The notes under the pieces were generated by a model. That model ran no database searches and was not told the origin of the DNA. It was given only the letters and a program-made list of their open reading frames with translations. From Aporrectodea caliginosa (Eukaryota; Annelida; Clitellata; Crassiclitellata; Lumbricidae), in assembly GCA_020284085.1 (NCBI GenBank), contig JACEVL010000686.1:114935-178934 (forward strand): DNA of 64,000 bases. Reading direction: 5' to 3'. Both the position numbers and the translations under genes were made by a program. Of the stretch, positions 46,371 through 58,303 are shown piece by piece. Each line of letters begins with the position of its first letter. The first letter of the stretch is position 1.

Positions 46371-46653
46371 TTTTCAAAGACAATTGTGACAACATTTGTT
46401 CCCCATTTCGGTCCCCAATCTAATATTACGACGCTTTTAAAAAGATTAAATGATTCCTTAAAGATTACTTCAAAGTGAAAATTTATCTATTTATAGCGCT
46501 ATCGGAACTGATTCTAAAGGTGTCTAAAGACATCCGTCAAAATTATGCTAAAATTTAATTACAAAAACGTTAGCGTTGATATTCTTTTACGTTGCTAGAG
46601 GACCAATCCACTTTGTATATCCTTATCTTGTATAATCTAATGTTAGGACTTTT
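46371..46653. repeat. Mosaic-repeat block B
   Basis: 46497-46645 ('tttatagcgctatcggaactgattctaaaggtgtctaa...gttagcgttgatattcttttacgttgctagaggaccaatcc') matches 6060-6180, 9580-9700 and 58790-58930. Confidence 0.65.
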
Positions 46654-46945
<292 letters not shown>

Positions 46946-47001
46946 GATGACACACACACCGACACACACACATGCACAAACACACTATTCTATGTTTCTC
47001 T

Positions 47002-47765
47002 TTTTTCTTTTTTTTTTTTTTTTATCTTTTAATAAATGTACAAAATATTTACAAGCAATTTACAACATTCATTAGCATTCTCAGTACACGATACATGCAC
47101 TGAGGCGATGCAAAATTAGTTGAAAAGTCTATAGTCAGATTTTCATTATCATTTCATTTACAATGCAATACCGCATCTTATGCACTTAAGCAATGTAGGC
47201 CTAATACTGAGTTTAATGTTAACAGTCAGATCTTCAAAATCATTTTTAAGATGCAGTGCAGTACATAAGCACTGTTCAAAGCAATATACATGTAATACAA
47301 ATTGATATTGTGGTCAATGAGACATTGTTTATATACATTCTGTTGTTTACAGAATATCTATCCTCAATGTTGAGATACTTTGATAATCTTCCATTGCTCA
47401 ATAAGTTCTAAAGAAAAGTTCTATTTACTAATTTAAATCTCCTTTGCCAGAGAAGCTCTAAAGGAACTTTTACATGTATTTACACAGTCATATTTATTAT
47501 AACTTGGTCACTTTCTACTTTTGCAAGGAGAGGTGGATTTCCTCTGCACCAGATATTGACAAAAGTGTTTCTATCGAGTCTCACAAAGTCTGCTTGTATG
47601 CGTGTTTTTACAGAGTGAACAAACAATCGGAGAATATCGAGGCTCAACAGTTTCTTTTTGTCATATTTGACCCTGTTTCTTTGAGTCCATATGGCTAATT
47701 TTGCTTCACCGCTCAATACAAGAAGATAGAACGGATCATGTCAGACATAGCCGATAAAGCCATTA
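47002..47765 (-). mobile_element. L1/Tx1-like LINE 3' end with poly(A)
   Basis: Minus strand: a C-terminal frame (47480-47716, extending upstream to ~47765) reads FYLLVLSGEAKLAIWTQRNR, then TRIQADFVRLDRNTF and NIWCRGNPPLL. This fits the 'CKLAIW.TR......R.R..F.....F...W..' end of L1/Tx1-group ORF2 proteins. A ~450-bp 3' UTR follows, then ATTAAA (47030) a few bases before an ~18-bp A run (T on plus, 47002-47021). The poly(A) end contrasts with the short-tandem tails of the other LINEs here. 5'-truncated. Confidence 0.7.
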
Positions 47766-48146
47766 AAATAGATCCGAACTTTGTTCGCTTTCAACAGACA
47801 ATGGACTTAAACACTTTGGATACAACAACTATTCTATGTTTCTACAGTTTAATTATATGTTACGGCAATAATACCACCAAAGAGATTACAGGAAATTTCT
47901 CTTGTTATTTCGCAATTGGAGCATGTTTTAAAGGTGTCTAACGACTTACAGTAGACATCGATTTATTTAAATTTATGTATGCATAATGCTAAAACTATTA
48001 AATTAGAGTGCGGAAAGATGTTTAACGACGTTGTTTGACTGCATGCGTTCACCATCTTCCTCGTCTTATCTTTTCTTGCCTTCCATTACAGTTTTATTTT
48101 CTTACAGTAATTTTCTGTTTTTCAGGATGTGGAAGTTTTTGTTCTT
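47766..48146. other. No gene seen
   Basis: Contains one TTTTAAAGGTGTCTAACG motif (47926) of the mosaic-repeat type. Otherwise unannotated. Confidence 0.4.
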
Positions 48147-48174
48147 TTATCCATCTACTTTAACTTGCGGGAAT

Positions 48175-48222
<48 letters not shown>

Positions 48223-48541
48223 ATTGAGCCACAGGCTAAAAGTCAAATCTTGCGACGACTAGTTCGATCACTTACAATCATTCAATCGTCGTGAAACTTG
48301 GCATATAGACTCGCCCTCGCACACACTTCATTCTATCAAAATTTCAGCTTCCCCAAAAAAGGCTAGCTTATGGAATCGGGGACTAAACTTTTCGAATCGG
48401 GGAATCCCCTTTTCCGATACGGAGCGTTGTGATTGGCCAGCGTTGTGATTGGCCGCAGTCGTAAAATGAACGCGGACTATATTATTTGTAGAGGTAACTG
48501 CTTCATAAGACGCATTATAGGATAGTAGATGGATATAGTAA
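48147..48541 (+). repeat. ~400-bp dispersed repeat, copy 2, with (TTGC)n
   Basis: Collinear with 42003-42411. The TTGC tetramer tract (48176-48222) has expanded from two to three units in copy 1 to about twelve here. Confidence 0.85.
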
Positions 48542-48879
48542 AAAACTTTTTACGGGCTGTATTTTATTATTCTCTTTCTGTTGTCGATCTGTTGATGTTT
48601 CTCAAGGCTCCGTCGCCGATCTTAAAAGTGTATAAATGTCACTTTTCTTCTGATTTTCACTCTGCTTTTGTAGGTTGATTCTTTCTTCAGCTGTCATTTT
48701 GTTTATTATAATTATTTTCAAAATTTCTGATTCTCACTCTGCTTTCGTCTAGGCAGAGTTTAAAAATGCATTTCCCACTGCTCTCGAAAGTCTTTGCTTG
48801 CGTTACCACTGCTCACCATGTAATGGTACCATGGTAACGCATGCGTTCCAATAAAACTCTTATTCGGAGTTCCCACTGC
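48542..48879. other. No gene seen
   Basis: Unannotated, with no repeat recognised. A palindrome-like 'ggtaccatggtaacgcatgcgttcc' occurs near 48826. Confidence 0.35.
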
Positions 48880-49248
48880 TCACCCAAACCACTTTAACGA
48901 CTGGGTAGAGGGACGCACTCGTCTTCAGGCAACTATACGGCGACTGGTCCGGTCCGGTTATCTACCGGAATCCTACCAAAGTTTCGAGCAACTTTGCCGA
49001 AAAGCAGAATCTAACCTCTTTGCTACCATCATCAGCAACCCTGCACATGTATTACATTAATTACTGCCTCCCGTGAAAACTGTTTCATACTCGCTACGCC
49101 CCAGAACCCACAATAGAACAATACCTAAGGCAAACTCTCTATCTCGTAAAACATTTGTCACACGGATGCTTTATACTTATTTTTTTTATATTTGATGATC
49201 TTGTACACCAAAATGCGGTTAACAGTTGGTTTTTCAATAAAGGATATT

Positions 49249-49279
<31 letters not shown>

Positions 49280-49280
49280 G
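48880..49280 (+). mobile_element. LINE (family I) 3' end with (TTAC)n tail
   Basis: The frame from 48898 reads NDWVEGRTRLQATIRRLVRS, GYLPESYQSFEQLCRKAESN, LFATIISNPAHVLH. After a stop or frame change come LLPPVKTVSYSLRPRTHN and SLSRKTFVTRMLY. The sequence then runs through GTACACCAAAATGCGG, TTCAATAAAGGATATTC into (TTAC)n at 49250-49279. Related copies: 52600-52760, 57290-57360 (minus), 63223-63429 (minus), 29130-29305. Confidence 0.75.
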
Positions 49281-49395
49281 CTACTACTACTACTACCACC
49301 ACCACCACCACCACCACCACCACCACCACCACCACCACCACCACCACCACCACCACCACCACCACCACCACCACCACCACCACCACCACCACCAC

Positions 49396-49426
<31 letters not shown>

Positions 49427-49466
49427 ACCACCACCACCACCACCACTACTACTACTACTACTACTG
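49281..49466. repeat. Compound triplet microsatellite (CTA)(CCA)(CAA)(CCA)(CTA)
   Basis: CTA 49281-49296, CCA to ~49399, CAA to ~49421, CCA to ~49443, CTA to ~49466: a symmetric arrangement of three triplets. Confidence 0.95.
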
Positions 49467-49559
49467 CTACTGCTATTACACTGGTCGTTAAACAGTAAAC
49501 AAGAAGGTACATCCGATATTATAGTGGACTTTACCTATTTCAAGTTAGAAATGGCCCTT

Positions 49560-50682
49560 CGACAGATGGCAATATACTATAGATAATAAAAACGAGAACT
49601 CTCAATGAGGTTTATAGGCTTTTCACATCATGCCTATGATGTCATAAGACGTGTTTAAAAACTGTTGATATCCTAATGTCGCGTGGATGTGGTGAAGTTT
49701 ACGTCAACGGCAATTAGATGTTGAAAAACACCGGAAACGAAATTATGTCTTTACACACCTCAAAAACGCATGCAAGAGACGTTAGAAATTCAGAATAGTC
49801 TTGAAGGACACTCAACTACAGAAGCCGTAACTATTGTTCATTGTAAGATATCCTTTACTTTACCATACGAAACTATACAACTGAATGCAAAACTCGTCCA
49901 CCACTGCCCACACTCTCGTAGTGCAAGTCACAAACGTGGAAAAGGGAGGAGGCAGGGCGACGTTAAATCATCTTGTTATGACGAAGCATCGCTAAACAGT
50001 AATTGACCGTCATTGAACGATTCTGTCTTTCTTCTTTAAAGCGATAGAGAAAAATAAGAGGAGGAGGCGGAGCAGGAGGAAGAGGAAAAGGTATATTTTG
50101 GTTTGCGACGCTACAGAAATTTCTAGCTTCAGTGCATTTGCTTAGAAAGTTAATGCATCATTACGTTCGTGTGCGTGCGTGTGTGTGTGTGTGTGTGTGT
50201 GTGCATGTGTGTGTGTGTGTGCATGTGTGTGCGCGTGCGTGCGTGAATGTTGGAGCAGCACCACATTGAGAAAAAGATAGTCGAAGCCGTGTATATGCCT
50301 ATTGTGTTGATGATTATTATGATTTTCCCTGAAAACTTCGCGAAGGCGACAGTATTAAATAACACGTCGTTTAAGCTGAATTTCTAACGTCATCTGCAAG
50401 CGTTTTTCAGGTGTTTAAGGACGTCATATCAGTTCCAATGTCTAACAATATCTTAGAGCTGTTTATGCCAAACTCATTATTTACGTGTAACACAAGGATT
50501 CCTACGGTTTAATAACATGTTACGGCAAAAGACCGCTGTTGGCGTTATGTTGGTTTGGTTTAGCTGCTGTTTATCGACACTGTGTCGTAACAACGATGAT
50601 TAGCATCGCCCTCCTACTTTCTCCAGGCTTGGGACTGGCACTGCCAGAGTTCGACAGTGTCGGAGTTAATCTGCTATTGGTT

Positions 50683-50690
<8 letters not shown>
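49560..50690. repeat. Mosaic repeat region 2a
   Basis: 49680-49790 ('ggatgtggtgaagtttacgtcaacggc...ttgaaaaacaccgga...acacctcaaaaacg') matches 63605-63700 and is the inverse of 50385-50450 and 61850-61920. 49935-49990 is an inverted module. 50040-50290 matches 8270-8440, including a GT tract (50177-50240). 50565-50665 is a good module copy in plus orientation. Non-coding. Confidence 0.7.
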
Positions 50691-50966
<276 letters not shown>

Positions 50967-52595
50967 GATAGCGTAGAAAATCGTTCAGACGTTGTTAAAG
51001 TTGTTTAAGCTGGTACGCAGTGTGTTTGTTTTTCTGCTTGATGTGAAACGACCTCTAGCGTCTGAAGACAAATTCGCGAATCCAAGGAGACTGGGCTATT
51101 CCGAAGGCTAAATGAGCAAATGCTCCCTGGGAAAACCTCTTCCTTTTCTAAATATTCTGTGAGGCATTTAGATGGTACGATGAGACGGCGTTAGCTCAAA
51201 GTAGCCCGGAAGAATAAGAAATTAGTGTAAGTTCGGTCTTAAACACCTCTTTTAAGTGCCGAAATAACCATATATAAAAAAAGACGCAGAAAAAGTATAT
51301 ATTGTTAGGATCCAACGTGTATCTCTCATCCTTGTTGAACCGAAAAATATCTGACAAAAAACGTAGCGTCATCATCCTCTTCCTCCTCATTTTCATCGTC
51401 GTCATCATCATAGTCGTCGTCGACGTCATCATCGTAATCATCCAGACGGCTGATCTCTCTTTCACGCCCGTTAGTCGGATAGTCCACGACGCCGTCGACA
51501 AATACTCAATGAAGGTTCCAAAACAAACCCATGTTTTATTAGCGTTGCCCTCCTTGTTTGACCAGGCTTGTGGCTGTCACTACCAGAGTTAGGACCAGAG
51601 TAAGGACATTGGCGTAGCGTTCATTCTGTAAACAAAGTTTCTTCACGGGAATATTCCTATGTCAACGGCCTTTCCGCTATTCGATGTCGTTAAACCATTG
51701 ACAACTACTCTTTACCATCTTCGGACAGTTTCGAAGCTTAGACACCTTTCAATAGGTTTAACCACGTCATAATATTATATTCCTCAGTTTCGTGATTGCT
51801 CTTGACGTTAGAAATCCAGCAAATAGGCTTTAGACACACTCGAAACTCTGCCACTGTCAGTGCCAGTCCCAAGCCTGGATAATGATCTTTGTTAGCACAC
51901 AGTGTCGTTAAACTGAAACTCCTACTGATCGCTAATTATCTCTTGCACCCTTTGTATGTCACGTAGAACCATGGCACACAAACACTCGATTTGTGATAGA
52001 AAACATGATAACAAATAACCTTCAGCGGTATTTTAAAGTCAAAAGTATCTTAACTAAATTTAAATGTTTTACAACTATTTTCCCACCCTTCGGGCATTTG
52101 CGAAACTTGGACACCTTTAAATAGCTTTTCTCCACGCAATATATTCGTCAGTGCCAGTCCCAAGTCTGGATAAAGGAGGAGGGCGATGCTAATGGTCTTT
52201 GTTACAACACAGTGGTCGTTAAACAGTAAACAAAAGTTCGCTGATATAATTATGTTCCAAACTAATTTGAGTCATAATATAGGTCGATGTTCTTAGCATA
52301 ATCGATTTGTGATGTAAAAATGATAGGCTTAGGCAATAAAATGAAAGGAACAATAGCGTAACCAGATATCGAAAAACGTCTAGAAAGCATAAATGCACCA
52401 CACACCAAGTCATTCAGCGCTCATGATTATAGAACGGAATTTTAAAATAGACATGGCTTAGACACCTTTAAATAGGGTTTTTAGCCATTTTATATAGTCG
52501 ACAGTTTTGACCAATCGCTAATTAACTCTTTATGTGATGTAACAAATGCGACCACAGTATCGCAGATGCTCTATGCGGCCCCGGCGTGTTGGCCC
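50967..52595. repeat. Mosaic repeat region 2b
   Basis: Modules at 51538-51600 (plus), 51845-51920 (minus) and 52145-52225 (minus). TTAGACACCTTTAAATAGG-type ends lie at 51735, 52108 and 52457. A GAC/TCATC-rich low-complexity part lies at 51370-51440. A typical unit here is a module followed ~190 bp later by 'tcttcggacag..cgaagcttagacacc', as at 51540-51780 and 62690-62900. No gene recognised. Confidence 0.65.
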
Positions 52596-52760
52596 AACAC
52601 TGTTGGGGCTTCGTGAGGGCCGAGGGAAGCACGTGTCTTCAGGCAACTATACGGCGAGTGGTCTGGTCTAGATATCGACCGGAATCCTACAAAAGTTTCG
52701 AGCAACTTTGCCAGAAAGCAGACTCCAACCTCTTTTCTACCATCATTCATAAGCGTAATC
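52596..52760 (+). pseudogene. LINE (family I) fragment
   Basis: The frame reads CLQATIRRVVWSRYRPESYK, SFEQLCQKADSNLFSTIIHK. It is nearly the same peptide as at 48920-49040 but truncated on both sides and without the tail. Confidence 0.7.
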
Positions 52761-53203
52761 AAATAACAGTAACAAAGCCTAAGTTAGGATTGAATTGTGC
52801 TGGCAAAAATACATAGGCGAATACATTAGCATTATGGTTAACTCACCCAATCCGTTGAGTCGCGAAAACATTAGCATACAATTGACGCAGCCAATCAGTT
52901 CAATCGCGAATATATTATAACATCATGAATTCCCGTATCTTAAATCAAGCCATCGGTTAAAACCTTCACAAAGTATAGTTTTTAAGCTGTTAGACACTTA
53001 AGCTGTTACGTTTTTTCAAACAGGAAGCCTTATATAAAACAATCCACGCTTAAAAGAGGTGTCCAAATAATTGGACTATGCATCACTTCACTAATGAAAT
53101 ACCATAATAAACCACAAAATCACCCGGAAGCCACCAATGCGCAGACCGTTAAATGAGTCGATCTGTCAACCGGAAGTTTCGGTTTCTCAGACCGGAAGTG
53201 AGT
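52761..53203 (-). other. Probable 3' UTR/flank of the aquaporin gene
   Basis: No ORF of interest. On the minus strand this follows the aquaporin stop codon. No canonical AATAAA lies in the first ~150 bases. A 'cttaaaagaggtgtccaa' repeat end lies at 53043. The transcript end cannot be placed. Confidence 0.35.
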
Positions 53204-53401
53204 CTAGGCGCTCGCTTCCGCCTCGATGGACTTGAGGCAGCGATCCTTTTCCTCGGCGTCCGAACGTCCGTAGTTGTTGGAGTCGTAGGAGGTCGTCATA
53301 AGGAAGTCCTTGGCCTTCGTTAAGGACGCATTGGCGGCAAAGACGTTCTCGTAGATGAGGTCGACCACGACTCCGCCGAGGACTGGACCATACCAGTAGA
53401 C
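53204..53401 (-). CDS. Aquaporin, last coding exon (65 codons plus stop)
   Basis: The minus strand has a splice acceptor (TTCCTCTGTCCTAG ending at 53402) followed in phase 0 by VYWYGPVLGGVVVDLIYENV, FAANASLTKAKDFLMTTSYD, SNNYGRSDAEEKDRCLKSIE, AEASA and a stop at 53204-53206. The start matches the last membrane helix of classical aquaporins ('H-W-V-Y-W-x-G-P-x-x-G-G'), which comes directly after the second NPA box exon; the rest is the cytosolic C-terminal tail with possible phosphorylation serines. Members form tetrameric water (some glycerol) channels in cell membranes. Upstream exons with the NPA boxes should lie on the minus strand beyond 53401, but I found none up to 64000, so the intron exceeds 10 kb or the gene is incomplete. 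The codons are GC-richer than the surroundings. An AQP4/DRIP-like type is likely, not proven. Confidence 0.85.
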   Translation of the reverse strand, partial: VYWYGPVLGGVVVDLIYENVFAANASLTKAKDFLMTTSYDSNNYGRSDAEEKDRCLKSIEAEASA

Positions 53402-53426
53402 CTAGGACAGAGGAACGTCGATTTAA

Positions 53427-55380
53427 CCTTCGCAGGACCAAAACATTTTATGATACGTCGAGGTCCAAGCGGGGTAATTTTTTACCCCACCAAAATTTTT
53501 AATATCTCAGCTCACAGGTAAGCTACAATAACAAATGAAGTATCGAATTTAATAGTGTCAAGGTCAAGAAATCCATTTCTTGTAGTGCCAATAGGGTGCA
53601 AGTGTTACTTTCCAAGATGGCGGCCAATATGGCCGCCAAAACACATAAAAATGTATATCTCAGCTCATAGTTAAGTTACCATAACAAATAGAGTGTCTAA
53701 TTAAATAGATTCAAGGTCACTGAATCGATTTATTGCAGTGCCAATAGTGTGCCAGTGTTACTTTCCAAGATGGCGGCCAATATGGCCGCCATAAAACACA
53801 AAATGCATATCTCAGCTCATAGGCAAGCTACAGCAACAAATGAAGTGTCGAATTTAATAGTTTCAAGGCCAAGGACACCATTATTCGTAGTGCCAATAGT
53901 GTGGGAGTGTTATTTTCCAAGATGGCGGCCAATATGGCCGCTGAAACAAAAGAATGTCTATCTCAGCTTATAGGCAGGCTACCATAACAAATAGAGTGTC
54001 TACTTAAATAGATTCAAGGTCACCGAATCGATTTATTGCAGTGCCAATAGTGTGCGAGTGTTACTTTCCAAGATGGCGGCCAATATGGCCGCCAGAACAC
54101 ACAAAATGCATATCTCAGTTCATAGGCAAGCTACAGTAACAAATGAAGCGTCGAATTTAATAATTTTAAGGTCAGTCAATCGATTTTTCATAGTAGCTAT
54201 AGTGTAGGAATGCTACTATCCAAGATGGCGGACAATATGGCCGCCAAAACAAAAAATTTGTATATCTCAGATCAAAATAAGCTACAATAACAAATGAAGG
54301 ATCAAATTTAATAGTTTCAAGATCAGGAAATCGATTTCTCGTAGTTGCAATAGTGTTATATTGATACTATCCAAAATGGCGGCCAATATGGCCGCCAGAA
54401 CAAAATATTTATGTCTCACCTCATAGGTAAGCTACCGTAAGAAATAAAGTGTCGAATTTAATAGTTTCAAGATCAAAGAATCCATTTCTCGTAGTGCCAA
54501 TAGTGTGCGAGTGTTTCTTTCCAAGATGGCGGCCAATAAAAATAACAAAAGAAGTGTCAAATTTAATATATTCAAGATCAACGTATCGATTTCTCGTAGT
54601 GGCAATAGTATGAGAGCGTTATTATCCAAGATGGCGTCCATTATGGCCGCCAAACGCAAAATTTGAGCTGAGATATACAAATTTCTGTGTTTTGGCGCCA
54701 TATTGACCGCCATCTTGAAAAGTAACACTCACACACTATTGTCACTACGATAAATCAATTCCTTGACCATGAATATACTAAATTTGACACTTCATTTGTT
54801 AATGTATCTTACCTGTGAGCTGAGATACACATAGTTTTGTGTTTTAGAGGCCATATTGGCCGCCATCTTGGAAATTAACACTCTCATACTATTGCCGTTA
54901 CGACAGATCGAATCTCTGACCTTGAAAATACTAAATTCGACACTTCGCTTGTTATTATAGCTTGTCTATGGGCTGGGATATGCATATTTTTGTGTTTTGG
55001 CGGCCATATTGGCCGCCATCTTGGAAAGTAGACTCTCCACAATTATGCTACTATCAAAACTTAAATCTTTGGTTGATTCAACACTTTATTTATGATTTTA
55101 AGTTACTTCTGAGCTCAGATATTTAAAAAATATTTTTTCCTATGTTCGAAAAAATAACGACGTCGAGGACCAAGAGGGGTAAATAATTTACCCCATGACA
55201 CTTTGGACTCAAATAACTTTTCCCACAACATGACATCAATGTGGTTATGGTGTCAGAATATGTCTGGGGTACTAACTTGTAAACACATGAAACGTCAAAT
55301 TATAACTCCCCACAGTTGCTCCGCAATCAACATCCAAATACCCCTGGGGTAATTATTTACCCCGCTTGGTCCTGCGAAGG
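53427..55380. mobile_element. TTAA-flanked foldback element made of ~152-bp tandem monomers
   Basis: Ends CCTTCGCAGGACCA (53427) and its exact complement (to 55380) are flanked by TTAA (53423-53426) and TTGA (55381-55384). Just inside each end is a short palindrome GGGGTAA..TTACCCC and the phrase AAGCGGGG. The interior has about eight plus-orientation monomers (AAGATGGCGGC near 53614, 53768, 53920, 54071, 54221, 54373, 54523, 54631), then three in inverted orientation (near 54705, 54858, 55012). Each monomer has 'atctcagctcataggtaagctac', 'aatttaatagtttcaaggtcaag' and GGCGGCCAATATGGCCGCC. No ORF. A piggyBac-type non-autonomous element is inferred from TTAA and the CCTTYG terminus. It sits in the aquaporin intron, 25 bp from the exon. 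Confidence 0.85.
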
Positions 55381-55384
55381 TTGA

Positions 55385-55695
<311 letters not shown>

Positions 55696-55749
55696 ATCAT
55701 CATCACCGCCATCCACTTCAGTATCAACAAATTGTTTCATGATATGCGT

Positions 55750-57855
55750 ATAAGAACGACATTATAAAATTTCGAGCTTTGTCGGCCTGACGTTATTAAG
55801 GTACAACCGGTTTAATATCTTTTATCGATGCATCCAAATTTTTACCAGGGCTCATGACAACAGAGGCCTTAACCATCGACAAATTAGTTACCAGCTTAGG
55901 AATTTTCTGCTTTGGTTAACATTGTTTATTTTGCTTTGTTGCTGTTTAACGACACTGCTCCCGATAAAGGACAACACAATTTGATATCGTAATTCATACT
56001 TATATAGCATCTGTTTGCAACTCTTTAACTCTTTTTGTATATATTTTAACTCTTTAACTCTTTTCGTATATATATTTTTTTATATAGCATCTGTTTGCAA
56101 CTCTTTAACTCTTTTTGTCGTCAACGGCCTTTGATGTCATAAGACGACGTTAAACGTTGGTATAAATAAAACTCTTTAAAGGTGTCTAAAAGATCGCGAT
56201 GACCAATTGGCAACACATTTCTTTTCTTAGAAAAAGTGGTAGCAGTAGTTTCAGTTTAACGACACTGTGTGATAACAAAGACCATTAGCGTCGCCCTCTC
56301 CTTCGTCCAGGCTTGGGACTGGCACTGACAGAGTACGATCAGTGACGGACTTAAAGTCACACATGAATACGTCTTTAAGGTGCCTATTGTATCCGGCTTT
56401 GGCGAACCTCCGTAACTTCTATCAACAAAGCTTGACGTAGGTTGATTTTATAATCTATCAGACGGTTTAACAATAAATTATCCTAAGCCGGGTATTAATT
56501 CGCTTTCGAAATCCTCGAGTGCCTTTTGGTTGCGAAGAGATCCTTCAAAGACGTCAAAGGCTGACGGTGATGTCAATGGCTTCTGGCGTTTTCAGAATAG
56601 CTCCAGCGATAAGGAACTGTTGCTGGATCCGATTCTATGGGAACTAGTTAGTAAATCAGTCAATAAATCCGTTGGTAAGTCTTGCTTCCTTCTCCAGGCT
56701 TGGGACTGGCACAACCTCGACGACCACTGACAATACAATGTCATCTATTGCAACCCAGATCTTTTAGTGATGCGTGCCTGAGTGACTATGCCTCGAACAC
56801 TGGACCCTCGTCTTTCAGTCAGTCGGTCACTCAATCAGTCAGTTATTCAGTCAGTTTAGTTATTGAGTCAGTCAGTCAATCAGGCTGAGTCGTACCTTAT
56901 GTCTGTATTAAAATAATTATTTGGAACAGATCGCACCGCTGCTATTTTATAATAGCTCTAAAATCGTAATATAGGACAACTCGTCTGCTTATAGTTATAG
57001 AGCGACGTTTACTCTTAAAACAGGTGTGGAAATAATTTTGAACAGTTTACACCATTCGTTGCCTAGACAACATAAGCATCTTGAACTTTATTACGTCCTG
57101 TCCAGATGTTTGAGTTGAATATTGTGTCGAATAAAGGGGGTCGGGAAAGGGCTGAGCTCCAGCGGGTTTTCGTACGAGTGACAAATGTCGGCGTTCAACG
57201 ACAGAATCAATCAGTACGCATGCTCTGTGACCTGTGACACCTCCGCCTCATTCTCTTTCTCTCTCACTCTCTCGCTACGTCCATATGAGTAAGTAAGTAA
57301 GTATATTCTTTATTAAACCAATTGCATATCCGCACTCTGGTGTACACACGTCTTAATAACAAACAACTGTCAATATGAGTACACCATTCTAACAAATAAA
57401 CGTCTTAATAAAAACGTTTTGTTGGTTTGGTTTGTTGCTGTTTAACGACATTGTGTCATAAGAAAGATGATTAGCGTCGCCCTCTTCCTTTATCCAGGCT
57501 TGGGACTGGCACTACTATAGGTAAGGTAGTGGCAAAGTTAGATCAGTTTAAAGAGGGAATAATTATTATCATGGAAAACAGTACCATTTGTGTGTGTTTC
57601 CTTTTTAACGACTAGCTGTGTGGTAACAAAGACCATTAGCGTCGCCCTCCTCTTTTATCCAGGCTTGGGACTGGCACTGTCAGAAAGCGAACAGTGGCGG
57701 AGTTAACAGTACCATATGAAAGAGCACGGGTTATTTATAATGCCGGAAACATCCGATTTAAAGGTTTCTAAGCAATGCTTAGTAATTATACAGATATTCA
57801 GTGTTTAATGTTATTAAAATTATTATCGTGAATTGTTATAAATTGTAATAAAATA
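55750..57855. repeat. Mosaic repeat region 3
   Basis: Modules at 56255-56345, 56690-56720 (partial), 57430-57540 and 57605-57710 (all plus). TTTAAAGGTGTCTAA ends at 56170 and 57757. A (TCAG)n stretch lies at 56812-56885. The 57110-57285 repeat matches 5355-5480. 57293-57355 is a minus-strand 3' end of LINE family I (tail GTAAGTAAGTAAG, then TATTCTTTATTAAACC). A 66-codon plus frame at 56530 is unconvincing. Confidence 0.65.
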
Positions 57856-57861
57856 TGCTCC

Positions 57862-58303
57862 TGTTTCTGCTAATATTCGTGATGTCCTTCACTGGCTCCC
57901 CGTTTCACAGCGCATCTATGACTGAGTTTCTGCACTTGTATGGCGGTACCTTCTTGGCTGTGCTCCGTCCCACTTGTCTGACCTTTGTCTCTGACCTCGC
58001 AGCCCGTCGAACTATGCGTTCTTCAGCAAGGATGAACTTTTGGTCCCGCGGGGTCACATTTCCATTCGACAGCGTCGAGCCTTTTCGATTGTGGGTCATG
58101 GTCCCTCTATCTCGAATGGCCTCCCACTAGACTTGCGAGTGATGTCTCGACTAAACTCGCCTGCTTTTTAGAAGTCTCTCAAATTACACTTTTTTAGCCG
58201 TGGCTGGGCTGGGAGCGCCTCCGAGTAGGTCTCTTGAAGTTCAATGAATGAATGAATGAATGAATGAATGAATTAATGAATGAATGAATGAATGAATGAA
58301 TAA
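57862..58303 (+). mobile_element. LINE 3' end (family D) with (AATG)n tail
   Basis: In two frames: NIRDVLHWLPVSQRIYD, then RRAFSIVGHGPSISNGLPLD and a final HFFSRGWAGSASE. The 3' UTR GGGAGCGCCTCCGAGTAGG, TCTCTTGAAG and the AATG tail (58240-58300) follow. The end is the same as at 14823-14840 and as the SINE/LINE B end, although the tail tetramer differs. Frame changes show decay. Confidence 0.8.

Noticed and set aside
53187..53441. 84-codon Arg/Leu-rich minus frame
   Set aside because: It is the shifted frame over the aquaporin exon and crosses the splice acceptor.
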